Below, piece by piece: positions 6,755 to 13,617 of a DNA stretch of 15,600 nucleotides. Where the stretch lies: assembly GCA_031363085.1 (NCBI GenBank), contig JANLTU010000146.1, positions 1-15,600 on the forward strand. The letters run 5' to 3'. This stretch comes from UBA6921 sp031363085 (GTDB lineage Bacteria > Pseudomonadota > Gammaproteobacteria > SG8-11). The position numbers and the translations under genes are program-made. Under the pieces are notes generated by a model. The model was given only the letters and a program-made list of their open reading frames with translations, was not told the DNA's origin and did no database searches. Positions within the stretch are counted from its first letter, which is position 1. Every line of letters begins with the position of its first letter.

Positions 6755-7078
6755 ATGAGTGTCACACTGACGGAACGCGCTGCGACGCGCGTAAAAAACT
6801 TCATTGAGAAACGCGGCAAAGGCGTGGGTGTGCGTTTAGGTGTACGCACCACCGGCTGCTCGGGCCTTGCATACGTGTTGGAATTTATCGATAACATCGA
6901 TGCGCACGATACCGTATTCGAAGATCACGGCGTGAAGGTCGTGGTCGATGCGAAGAGCTTGGTTTATCTCAATGGAACACAGCTTGACTTCGCACGTGAA
7001 GGTCTCAAGGAAGGGTTTAAATTCAATAATCCTAACGAGAAAAACACTTGCGGTTGTGGCGAAAGTTTCCAGGTTTAG
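6755..7078 (+). CDS. iscA: A-type iron-sulphur carrier IscA
   Basis: 107 aa, the same length as E. coli IscA. A-type carriers bind iron or a cluster and deliver it, especially to [4Fe-4S] proteins. The three conserved cysteines are in family positions: C35 (TTGCSGLAY), C99 and C101 (CGCGESF). The ending CGCGESFQV and the segment LEFIDN match IscA rather than ErpA or SufA, and the operon supports this. ATG begins 1 bp after the iscS stop, which suggests translational coupling to iscS. This is the place where iscU is normally found, so IscA is promoted to the third position. Confidence 0.97.
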   Translation: MSVTLTERAATRVKNFIEKRGKGVGVRLGVRTTGCSGLAYVLEFIDNIDAHDTVFEDHGVKVVVDAKSLVYLNGTQLDFAREGLKEGFKFNNPNEKNTCGCGESFQV

Positions 7079-7294
7079 GTGCTTCTGAAAAACTTCCTAA
7101 AGCCGCGCTGGCGGCGTTGGAAAAGCGCTCACGACTGTATTGGATGCAGGAGGTAGGGCAACGCAGGGAGCAGTTGCCGAGAATGCTCAGGTACTACGTG
7201 TACACTCCGCTTCTTCGCGCTTTTCCGCCTTGCCACGCACCGCGCACCTTTATGAAACTTTCGGAGGCCCCTTTAAAATTTTAGTGATGGTGCA
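7079..7294. other. 216-bp gap between iscA and hscB
   Basis: In an otherwise tightly packed operon this stretch holds no convincing gene. A frame open from 7048 to 7284 overlaps iscA and reads as arginine-rich shadow sequence without a ribosome-binding site. A 5-bp stem (GCCGC/GCGGC, loop GCTG, at 7101-7114) has no T-tract. I see no clear internal promoter. It does not contain a recognisable iscU fragment in any frame I read. Confidence 0.5.
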
Positions 7295-7819
7295 GTGTCC
7301 AATCCCGCGCGCAATTTCTTTGAAATCTTCGATTTAACCCCCGGCTTCGCAATTGATTTGGAGGTGTTGACCGGGCGTTATCGCGAACTGCAACGCCTCG
7401 TGCATCCCGACAAATACGCCCATAGCAGCGATCAGGAACGACGGCTTGCGGTGCAAATGGCGGCGAATATCAACGACGCATTTCGCACGCTTAAAAGCCC
7501 GGTCGAGCGCGGGCTGTACTTGTTGCACTTGCGCGAGGTTGTCGTCGATGACGAATCCGCGCGCCGGGTCGATCCTGAATTTTTGATGGAGCAAATGGAA
7601 TTGCGCGAAGCCTTGGGTGAGGTGCGTAGCAGTGCGCAAGCGCTCACAAAAATATTTGCGACCATCGACGCGCTCGAACAGCAAACGTTGGGCGCCTTGG
7701 CGGAGGCCTTTGCGCGCGGCGACGCGGCGGCTTTGCGCAGTGCCAGCGAGCATGTACAGAAACTGCGCTTTATTAACAAACTGCGCGCCGAAGCTGAAGA
7801 AGTCGAAGCACACATTTAG
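7295..7819 (+). CDS. hscB: Co-chaperone HscB (J-type)
   Basis: 174 aa, close to E. coli HscB (171 aa). HscB brings IscU carrying a cluster to HscA and stimulates its ATPase. The N-terminal J-domain (about 8-80) carries the essential HPD (37-39, RLVHPDKYA). The C-terminal three-helix domain (about 90-170) that binds IscU ends in a charged helix (LRFINKLRAEAEEVEAH). Start is GTG at 7295; no better start lies in frame with the FFEIFDL region. The ribosome-binding site is weak, so expression may depend on readthrough from upstream genes. It is preceded by a 216-bp gap and followed 36 bp later by hscA. Confidence 0.95.
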   Translation: MSNPARNFFEIFDLTPGFAIDLEVLTGRYRELQRLVHPDKYAHSSDQERRLAVQMAANINDAFRTLKSPVERGLYLLHLREVVVDDESARRVDPEFLMEQMELREALGEVRSSAQALTKIFATIDALEQQTLGALAEAFARGDAAALRSASEHVQKLRFINKLRAEAEEVEAHI

Positions 7820-7855
7820 CCGCAACCTGCGGATAGCGATGAGAAATTAATTCCC

Positions 7856-9736
7856 ATGGCCCTTTTAGAACTTAGCGAACCCGGCCAGACACCGCGTCCA
7901 CACGAGCGACGCGTGGCGGTGGGCATTGATTTGGGGACTACCAATTCACTGGTCGCCACCGTGCGCAGCGGCGTTGCCGAAACGCTGCCGGATGCGCATG
8001 GTCGTCACTTGCTGCCGTCGGTGGTGCAGTATGTTTCGGGGATTGCGCCGCGTGTCGGCGATGATGCCAAAGCCAACGCGGTGCACGATCCGTTCAATAC
8101 TATCGCGTCGGTGAAGCGCTTGATGGGGCGCGGTGTTGACGACGTCAAGAAACTGGGCAACCAGTTGCCATACCGTTTTGCAGCAGCAGATTCCGCCGTG
8201 CCGCGCATTGTCACTTCTGCCGGAGCGGTCAGCCCGGTGGAAGTTTCGGCGGAAATTTTGAAAGTGCTTAAACAGCGTGCGAAAGAAACGCTGGCCGCCG
8301 AGCTCGACGGCGTGGTGGTGACCGTCCCGGCGTATTTCGACGACGCGCAGCGGCAAGCCACCAAAGACGCGGCGCGTCTGGCCGGGCTGAACGTGTTGCG
8401 TTTGCTGAGCGAGCCGACCGCAGCGGCGGTAGCCTATGGCCTCGATCATCAGGCTGAAGGCGTGTACGTGGTGTACGACTTGGGCGGTGGTACCTTCGAT
8501 GTGTCGGTGTTGCGCTTGCATCGCGGTGTGTTTGAAGTGCTGGCCACCGGCGGCGACTCGGCGCTGGGCGGCGACGACATGGATCACGTCATCGCCGAGT
8601 GGATCATGCGTGAAGCGCAGATCGGCGACGACGCGGACGCGATGTTATTGCGCCGGTTATTGCGCGATGCCTGCGTTGCGAAAGAGCAACTGACCGACGC
8701 GCAGCAAGTCGTACTGCACGTGGAACTCGCTGCGAACCAGGCTTGGGACGGCGTGTTGACACGCACCAAGCTCAACGAACTCATCGATTCTTTGATTCAA
8801 AAAAGTCTGGCATCGTGCCGCCGCGCGCTGCGCGATGCCAACATCAAGCTTGAACAGGTGCGTGAAGTCGTGATGGTGGGTGGGTCGACGCGGGTGCCGC
8901 GTGTGCGCGAATTGGTCGGGCAATTTTTCGGGCGTCTGCCGCTCACCACAATTGATCCGGATAAAGTCGTCGCATTAGGCGCGGCCATTCAGGCCGACGT
9001 GCTGGTGGGCAACAAACCCGACATCGACATGCTGCTGCTAGATGTAAATCCGCTGTCGCTGGGTATTGAAACCATGGGTGGCTTGGTGGAACAGATTGTC
9101 CCGCGTAATACCACGATCCCGGTTTCACGGGGTCAAGACTTTACAACTTACAAGGATGGCCAGACGGCGCTGTCGATCCACGTTGTGCAAGGCGAACGCG
9201 ATGTGGTGAGCGGCTGCCGGTCGCTGGCGCGTTTTGAATTGCGCGGCATTCCGCCGATGGCGGCCGGGGCCGCGCGCATTCGCATCCTGTTTCAAGTTGA
9301 TGCCGATGGCTTGCTGTCGGTGAGTGCGAAGGAACAAACCACCGGTATCGAGAGCAGCATTCAGGTGAAACCGTCGTATGGCTTGACCGACAGCGAAATT
9401 GAAACCATGCTGCGTGAGTCCATCGATCACGCTTCCGATGATGTGGCGGCGCGGCAGTTACGCGAACAGCAAGTGGATGCCGACCGCCTGCTCGACGCGG
9501 TGAGCGCCGCGTTGGCAGCCGATGCAGAAACCTTGTTGAATACTGCCGAACGCGCTGCAATTGACACCGCGATGCAGGCGCTGCGCAGTGCCCGCGCCGG
9601 CAGCGACGAACATGTAATCAAAAGCGCCATCGCTGCGCTCGACAAAACCACCGCTGAATTCGCCGCACGCCGCATGAACGCGGGCATACGCAAAGCGCTG
9701 ACCGGCCGTCGCGTCGCTGAACTCAAAGATCTCTAA
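7856..9736 (+). CDS. hscA: Hsp70-type chaperone HscA
   Basis: 626 aa (E. coli 616). It is the specialised Hsp70 that with HscB drives cluster release from IscU by binding its LPPVK peptide. The ATPase domain has GIDLGTTNS (23-31), the phosphate-2 motif VYDLGGGTFDVSVL (206-219) and VGGSTRVPRVR (341-351). The interdomain linker DMLLLDVNPLSLG (391-403) leads into the substrate-binding domain. It lacks the EEVD tail of eukaryotic Hsp70s and the long acidic C-terminus of DnaK, as expected for HscA. ATG is at 7856. The stop is 2 bp before fdx, so the two are tightly coupled. Keeping a chaperone dedicated to IscU argues that an IscU exists elsewhere in the genome. Confidence 0.97.
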   Translation: MALLELSEPGQTPRPHERRVAVGIDLGTTNSLVATVRSGVAETLPDAHGRHLLPSVVQYVSGIAPRVGDDAKANAVHDPFNTIASVKRLMGRGVDDVKKLGNQLPYRFAAADSAVPRIVTSAGAVSPVEVSAEILKVLKQRAKETLAAELDGVVVTVPAYFDDAQRQATKDAARLAGLNVLRLLSEPTAAAVAYGLDHQAEGVYVVYDLGGGTFDVSVLRLHRGVFEVLATGGDSALGGDDMDHVIAEWIMREAQIGDDADAMLLRRLLRDACVAKEQLTDAQQVVLHVELAANQAWDGVLTRTKLNELIDSLIQKSLASCRRALRDANIKLEQVREVVMVGGSTRVPRVRELVGQFFGRLPLTTIDPDKVVALGAAIQADVLVGNKPDIDMLLLDVNPLSLGIETMGGLVEQIVPRNTTIPVSRGQDFTTYKDGQTALSIHVVQGERDVVSGCRSLARFELRGIPPMAAGAARIRILFQVDADGLLSVSAKEQTTGIESSIQVKPSYGLTDSEIETMLRESIDHASDDVAARQLREQQVDADRLLDAVSAALAADAETLLNTAERAAIDTAMQALRSARAGSDEHVIKSAIAALDKTTAEFAARRMNAGIRKALTGRRVAELKDL

Positions 9737-9738
9737 AC

Positions 9739-10077
9739 ATGCCAAAACTTACTTTTCTGCCCCACAGCAAGATCTGCCCGCAGGGCAAAGTCATTGAGGC
9801 GCCCACCGGCACCACGATCTGCAACGCTGCCTTGGGGGCAGGTATTGCCATTGAGCACGCCTGCGAAAAAGCCTGCGCCTGCACCACCTGCCACGTGATC
9901 GTGCGCGAGGGGTTAGAATCATTGGAGAGCGCCACCGAGAAAGAAGAAGACATGCTCGACAAGGCTTGGGGTTTGGAGCCGCAGTCGCGCCTGAGCTGTC
10001 AGACCAAAATCGCCGAGCAGGATCTGGTCATCGAGATTCCCAAATACACCATTAATCTTGCGTCCGAAAATCACTAA
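9739..10077 (+). CDS. fdx: ISC [2Fe-2S] ferredoxin Fdx
   Basis: 112 aa, an adrenodoxin-type ferredoxin that supplies electrons for cluster assembly and binds IscS. Ligands are C42, C48, C51 and C87 (HACEKACACTTCHV, LSCQT). The extra non-ligand C46 is also present at the same place in E. coli Fdx. The acidic patch EKEEDMLDKAWGLE (68-81) is the usual partner-binding helix. Start is 2 bp after the hscA stop. It is followed 12 bp later by iscX. Confidence 0.97.
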   Translation: MPKLTFLPHSKICPQGKVIEAPTGTTICNAALGAGIAIEHACEKACACTTCHVIVREGLESLESATEKEEDMLDKAWGLEPQSRLSCQTKIAEQDLVIEIPKYTINLASENH

Positions 10078-10089
10078 AGGTGGCATGCG

Positions 10090-10290
10090 ATGAAATTGAA
10101 ATGGATCGACACGCGCGAAATCGCAATGCAATTGGCCGAGACCCATCCGGACATCGACCCTAAATTTATCCGCTTTACCGACCTGCACCGCTGGGTGTGC
10201 GAGCTGGAAGATTTCGCTGATGCTCCTGAGCATTCCGGCGAGAAAATCCTGGAAGCAATTCAGTCCGCCTGGATTGACGAACACAGTTAA
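10090..10290 (+). CDS. iscX: Fe-S assembly protein IscX
   Basis: 66 aa, the E. coli IscX length. This small acidic winged-helix protein binds iron and the IscS surface, where it modulates desulfurase activity. The typical IscX wording is present: MKLKWIDTREIA, DIDPKFIRFTDLHRWV and EKILEAIQSAWIDE. The ribosome-binding site AAAGGTGG lies 5 bases before the ATG. As in many proteobacteria it closes the isc operon. No strong terminator is visible in the 45 bp after it (only a weak TGCG-ATTG-CGCA stem without T-tract), so some transcription may run on into the glycan genes. Confidence 0.96.
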   Translation: MKLKWIDTREIAMQLAETHPDIDPKFIRFTDLHRWVCELEDFADAPEHSGEKILEAIQSAWIDEHS

Positions 10291-10335
10291 TTTTCGTCAA
10301 CTGCGATTGCGCAACTTTCCTGCTAATGTAGCGCA

Positions 10336-11163
10336 ATGAACGACCCGCAAAAAAAATTCCCGGTGACCTTGTTGGTAATGACCTGCAACGAGGCGCACAA
10401 CATTGCGCGTTGCCTGGACAGCGTGCCGTTTGTTGACGAAAAAATTGTTATCGATGCCGGCAGCAACGACGCCACGGTCGCGCTTGCACAAGCGCATGGC
10501 GCACGCGTGGTGCATCAAGACTGGCTAGGTTTCGGGCCACAGCGCAATTTCTCATCAACACTGGCCACCCATGACTGGATTTTGTTTCTGGATGCGGATG
10601 AAACCCTGTCGCCGGAGTTGGTGCAGGAATTTGTGCAACGCCTGCCGGCCTTGCTGCCATCCCAGAAATCCGGCGCGATTTTGCGCCGCTCGGCGCTCTA
10701 TATGGGCGCGCCGATGTCCTGGTACCGGCCGATGGTGGGCGAGAAATTGGGGCGCTTTTATCATCGCGCGCGCGCGCGCTGGACCGACACGCGCGTGCAT
10801 GAACATCTGATTTTTAACGGCACGACTGAGACGTTTAAAACTGCGTTTCTGCATTACCAGAATCCGACCTTAGTGCACAAGCAACTCAAGGTGCTGCGTT
10901 ACTCGGAATTAAAAGCGCGCGATTGGCGAGATCGCGGCCGGTCGCCACGCATGTGGGAATGTCCGTTTATTTTCATCGGCACGTTTTTCAAAGACTACCT
11001 GTTGCGCTTGGCGGTGCTGGACGGCTGGCGCGGTTTTATCGTTGCGCACACGGCGGCGAGTTACGCCGTCTACAAACGCATTCGCTATTACGAAATGCAG
11101 CACAATCCCGAGTCGCGTGAAGCGGCGGCGCGCGTGCTTATCGAGCACGGTCTTGACCGTTAA
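10336..11163 (+). CDS. Family 2 glycosyltransferase (WaaE/KdtX-like)
   Basis: 275 aa. The GT-A fold is clear: TLLVMTCNEAHNIARCLDSV (11-30), VIDAGSNDAT (38-47) and the metal/nucleotide-sugar motif LFLDADET (83-90). RNFSSTLATHDW and the RVHEHL-type segment in the second half match the LPS-core family of WaaE/KdtX beta-1,4-glucosyltransferases. The donor and acceptor cannot be read here. No signal peptide or membrane segment is evident, so it should act on the cytoplasmic face of the inner membrane. There is no Shine-Dalgarno before ATG 10336; a TGCTAATGT (extended -10-like) sits just upstream and could give a nearly leaderless mRNA (speculative). The gene contains A8 at codons 5-7 and a (CG)7 run. 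It is followed 8 bp later by the next transferase gene. Confidence 0.9.
   Translation: MNDPQKKFPVTLLVMTCNEAHNIARCLDSVPFVDEKIVIDAGSNDATVALAQAHGARVVHQDWLGFGPQRNFSSTLATHDWILFLDADETLSPELVQEFVQRLPALLPSQKSGAILRRSALYMGAPMSWYRPMVGEKLGRFYHRARARWTDTRVHEHLIFNGTTETFKTAFLHYQNPTLVHKQLKVLRYSELKARDWRDRGRSPRMWECPFIFIGTFFKDYLLRLAVLDGWRGFIVAHTAASYAVYKRIRYYEMQHNPESREAAARVLIEHGLDR
10349..10356 (+). repeat. A8 homopolymer at start of glycosyltransferase gene
   Basis: Eight A residues span codons 5-7 (Gln-Lys-Lys). Slippage here would end translation almost at once. Short tracts of this length are moderately common, so this is only a candidate contingency site. Confidence 0.85.
10765..10779 (+). repeat. (CG)7 dinucleotide run inside glycosyltransferase gene
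   Basis: Fifteen bases of alternating C and G encode part of RARARW. The run is both a slippage-prone dinucleotide repeat and an alternating purine-pyrimidine sequence able to adopt Z-DNA. Confidence 0.85.
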
Positions 11164-11171
11164 CTCCTCGC

Positions 11172-12200
11172 ATGGCTAATCGTTATTTACTGTACGGATC
11201 GGAGCGCTATGCCTTGGCGATTTTGCGCCCGCTGCAAGCGGCGATCCGCGCGCGCGGCGACGCCGCCGCATGGTTTTTTGATCGCGCCGGTTCCGAAGAG
11301 TTACGCAGCGATGAACGCCTGCTCAGCAGCGTTGCCGAAGTGCGCCGCTGGCATCCCACGGCTATTTTCACGTCGAGCAACGCGATTCCGCATTTTTTTC
11401 CGGGCGTGAAAGTCAGCGTGTTTCACGGTTTCAACGCCGGCAAGCCGCGCCATATTTATATTCGCGGATTTTTCGATCTGTATTGCACTACCGGGCCAGG
11501 CGATACGCGCGCTTTCGCCGCACTCGCTGACAAGCTTAGGCACTTCAGCGTGCGCGAGACCGGCTGGCCGAAACTTGATCCGTTCCTGCAGCAACTCGAA
11601 GCGAATGCGCCAGCGTTGCATTTGCCGCCGGTGGTGTTGTATCACTCGACCTTTTCGCCGTCGTGGAGCGCCGCCGAAACTTTGTACGAAACTGTGCGTG
11701 ACTTATCCCGCAGCGGGCAATGGCGCTGGATCGTGACATTACATCCAAAAATGAATCCTGCGACCGTGGCCAAGTATCGCGCGTTGGAAGGCGAATTCCT
11801 GCGCTTCGCAACTGAGGACAATATCCTCGACCTGTTCCCGCAGGTCGACGTGATGGTGTCCGACACCTCGTCAGCGCTGCACGAATTCACCCTAACCTAC
11901 AGGCCGGTGATCACCTTCAACAATCGCTGCCCCGGTCCGCAGCTCATCGACATCCACCAACCGCAACAACTCAAGCCCGCTATCGAACACGCGCTGTCGC
12001 GCCCCGCCGAACTCATGCAGGCGGTACGCGATTACGCTAACAGCATCCACCCCCACCGCGACGGGCATTCGAGTGAACGAGTACTGGCAGCGGTGGACGG
12101 CTTTATCGCTGCCGGTGCGCGTAACGCCAAATCCAAGCCGCTGAACCTGTGGCGCAAGCTCAAGATTCGCAAACGGCTGGGGTATTGGGGTCGAAGCTGA
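11172..12200 (+). CDS. CDP-glycerol glycerophosphotransferase-like protein (GT-B fold)
   Basis: 342 aa. The motif order resembles the TagB/TagF CDP-glycerol glycerophosphotransferase superfamily: VSVFHGFNAGK (81-91), TGWPKLDPF (130-138), YHSTFSPSW (157-165), VTLHPKM (188-194) and the C-terminal MVSDTSSALHEF (228-239) that in the family contacts the nucleotide. The C-terminus is very basic (KPLNLWRKLKIRKRLGYWGR), suggesting membrane attachment. In Gram-negative bacteria such enzymes decorate LPS or capsule with glycerol phosphate or similar groups; the substrate here is not known. It probably works with the upstream family 2 transferase, 8 bp away. A T7 run is at 11393-11399. No clear terminator follows. 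Confidence 0.85.
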   Translation: MANRYLLYGSERYALAILRPLQAAIRARGDAAAWFFDRAGSEELRSDERLLSSVAEVRRWHPTAIFTSSNAIPHFFPGVKVSVFHGFNAGKPRHIYIRGFFDLYCTTGPGDTRAFAALADKLRHFSVRETGWPKLDPFLQQLEANAPALHLPPVVLYHSTFSPSWSAAETLYETVRDLSRSGQWRWIVTLHPKMNPATVAKYRALEGEFLRFATEDNILDLFPQVDVMVSDTSSALHEFTLTYRPVITFNNRCPGPQLIDIHQPQQLKPAIEHALSRPAELMQAVRDYANSIHPHRDGHSSERVLAAVDGFIAAGARNAKSKPLNLWRKLKIRKRLGYWGRS

Positions 12201-12230
12201 GCAACGCGTTCGATTCGCCACCGATATAGA

Positions 12231-12305
12231 CCAACGTTGGAGCATGGCGGCACTACAACTACTGTCCGGTAGGTTTTAATGTCATTTTCTACAACCCAAT
12301 GTTGG
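12231..12305. repeat. Pair of CCAAyGTTGG palindrome-like elements
   Basis: A perfect 10-bp palindrome CCAACGTTGG (12231-12240) is followed, 65 bp start to start, by CCAATGTTGG (12296-12305), one base different. Both lie in the 200-bp space upstream of the secreted thioredoxin-like gene, with no other coding signal. They could be two operators for one dimeric regulator, or chance. I see nothing else definite in 12201-12400. Confidence 0.35.
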
Positions 12306-12400
12306 CTGCGTCCGAGCTGGTGAATTTAGACGCAGTGCGCATTAATTGCCCGGCTGCCGGCTGACACTGCCTGCAAAATGACCTGAGGCAATGGCAGAAC

Positions 12401-12889
12401 ATGCGTTATTTACAGTGGTTAGTGATCATGATGGTTTTATGTCTTGGTATGGCACGTGCGGCCAGCCCAGACGTGGCGTTGGCCAGCGTACCGGTGACGC
12501 GTGATTTAGCGGCCGATGCCGCCTTGGTTGCGAACCAACATCTGCCGCTGTTGTTGGTGTTCGCGCAAGACCATTGCAACTACTGCGACAAGCTGGATCG
12601 CGAAGTACTCAATCCCAGTTACGGCACTGGTGCGTACAACGGTAAGGTGATCGTGCGCCGTTTCATGATCGACAGCTATGCGACGGTGAACGACTTCGAC
12701 GGCAAGCGCATCGACGCCAGCGAGTTATCGCGCAAGTTCAAGGTTTATGTCACGCCGACGTTGTTGTTGGTCGATGCGCAGGGCCGCGAACTGGTGCCGC
12801 GCATCGTGGGCGTCGACAATATCGATTTCTACTCCGCGTATCTGGACGACAGTATCGCCGCCGCCGGTATCAAGCTGCGCGGAAATTAG
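12401..12889 (+). CDS. Secreted thioredoxin-fold protein with CNYC motif
   Basis: 162 aa. An N-terminal signal peptide (LVIMMVLCLGMARA, likely cleavage after A20) sends it to the periplasm. The mature part is a thioredoxin fold of the thioredoxin_2/SoxW-like type: redox motif C59-N-Y-C62 in FAQDHCNYCDKLDREV, and a cis-proline at VTPT (P119) preceding LLLVDAQGREL. It is probably a disulfide reductase or oxidase for an envelope or cytochrome partner, but the partner is not shown by the sequence. A GAGG-type ribosome-binding site lies upstream (TGAGGCAATGGCAGAACATG). Its stop codon overlaps the stop codon of the convergent response-regulator gene by 3 bases, so the two genes share no spacer for a terminator. 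Confidence 0.9.
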   Translation: MRYLQWLVIMMVLCLGMARAASPDVALASVPVTRDLAADAALVANQHLPLLLVFAQDHCNYCDKLDREVLNPSYGTGAYNGKVIVRRFMIDSYATVNDFDGKRIDASELSRKFKVYVTPTLLLVDAQGRELVPRIVGVDNIDFYSAYLDDSIAAAGIKLRGN

Positions 12890-13617
12890 TTCTTCAGATG
12901 CCGCCGCACTTCCGGCAACAGCCGGCGGCTGATTTCCAGCTTCTCGTCGCTGTGGCGCAACTTCAGGTAGCAGCGTCCGAGGTGGTCTTTTTCGATGCCG
13001 GAGATATGCGCCACCGCCACCAGGGCGTTGCGATGAATGCGCATGAAGCGCGCGGGAAATTCATCCTCCAGTTGTTTCAGTGAATCTTCAATCAGCGCTT
13101 CACCACGTGCCGAACGCACCCGCACGTATTTCTGGTCGGCATGAAAATAAAACACGTCGTCAATGGGAATCAGCTCCAGGTTGCCGCGCACCGTCACGCT
13201 TAAGTGCGCGCGCCCGGTCGGCACCGCATCTGCTTTGGCGAGCGCGGCGAGTTGCGCGCGATTCAGCGTGTGCGCCTTGGCCAGCGCCTGCTGCAAGCGT
13301 TCTTTGCGAATCGGTTTAACCAGGTAGTCCACCGCGTGCGTTTCAAATGCACTGAGTGCGTGATCGGAAAACGCAGTGACGAAAACCAGCGCCGGTGGAT
13401 TCGCCAAGCGGGCGAGCTGCTTGGCGGTTTCAATCCCGTCCATTTCGGGCATGCGAATATCCAGCAGCACGATATCCGGGTTCAATTCGCTGCTGCGTCG
13501 CAGCGCGTCGGCACCGTTAGCGGCTTCGCCGACCACGTCGCAGCCGCCGATTTCTTCCAGCAGGCGTTCCAGGCGTTTGCGTGCCAGGGGTTCGTCGTCG
13601 ACAATTAATATTTTCAT
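12886..13617 (-). CDS. algR: LytTR response regulator, AlgR-like
   Basis: 243 aa. The receiver domain (about 1-115) has the acidic pair D7/D8, phospho-acceptor D53 (IVLLDIRMPEMDG), T81 and K101. The C-terminal LytTR DNA-binding domain (about 138-240) has FYFHADQKYVRV (154-165) and RIHRNALV (191-198). Proteins of this class bind direct repeats upstream of target genes; Pseudomonas AlgR controls alginate, pili and other surface traits. The start ATG overlaps the stop of the kinase gene as ATGA (13614-13617), indicating translational coupling. The targets here are unknown; the nearby glycan genes are a possibility. The gene symbol reflects family likeness, not proven orthology. Confidence 0.92.
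   Translation of the reverse strand: MKILIVDDEPLARKRLERLLEEIGGCDVVGEAANGADALRRSSELNPDIVLLDIRMPEMDGIETAKQLARLANPPALVFVTAFSDHALSAFETHAVDYLVKPIRKERLQQALAKAHTLNRAQLAALAKADAVPTGRAHLSVTVRGNLELIPIDDVFYFHADQKYVRVRSARGEALIEDSLKQLEDEFPARFMRIHRNALVAVAHISGIEKDHLGRCYLKLRHSDEKLEISRRLLPEVRRHLKN

Noticed and set aside
7101..7114. GCCGC-GCTG-GCGGC hairpin after iscA as terminator
   Set aside because: Short stem and no T-tract; it would not end transcription by itself.
7048..7284. 78-aa frame overlapping the end of iscA
   Set aside because: Overlaps iscA coding sequence out of frame, has no ribosome-binding site and reads as arginine-rich shadow; it does not resemble IscU.
7946..8587. 213-aa minus-strand frame within hscA
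   Set aside because: Histidine-rich antisense shadow of the conserved Hsp70 ATPase domain.
10297..10330. Terminator after iscX
   Set aside because: Only a 4-bp TGCG/CGCA stem and no T-tract downstream.
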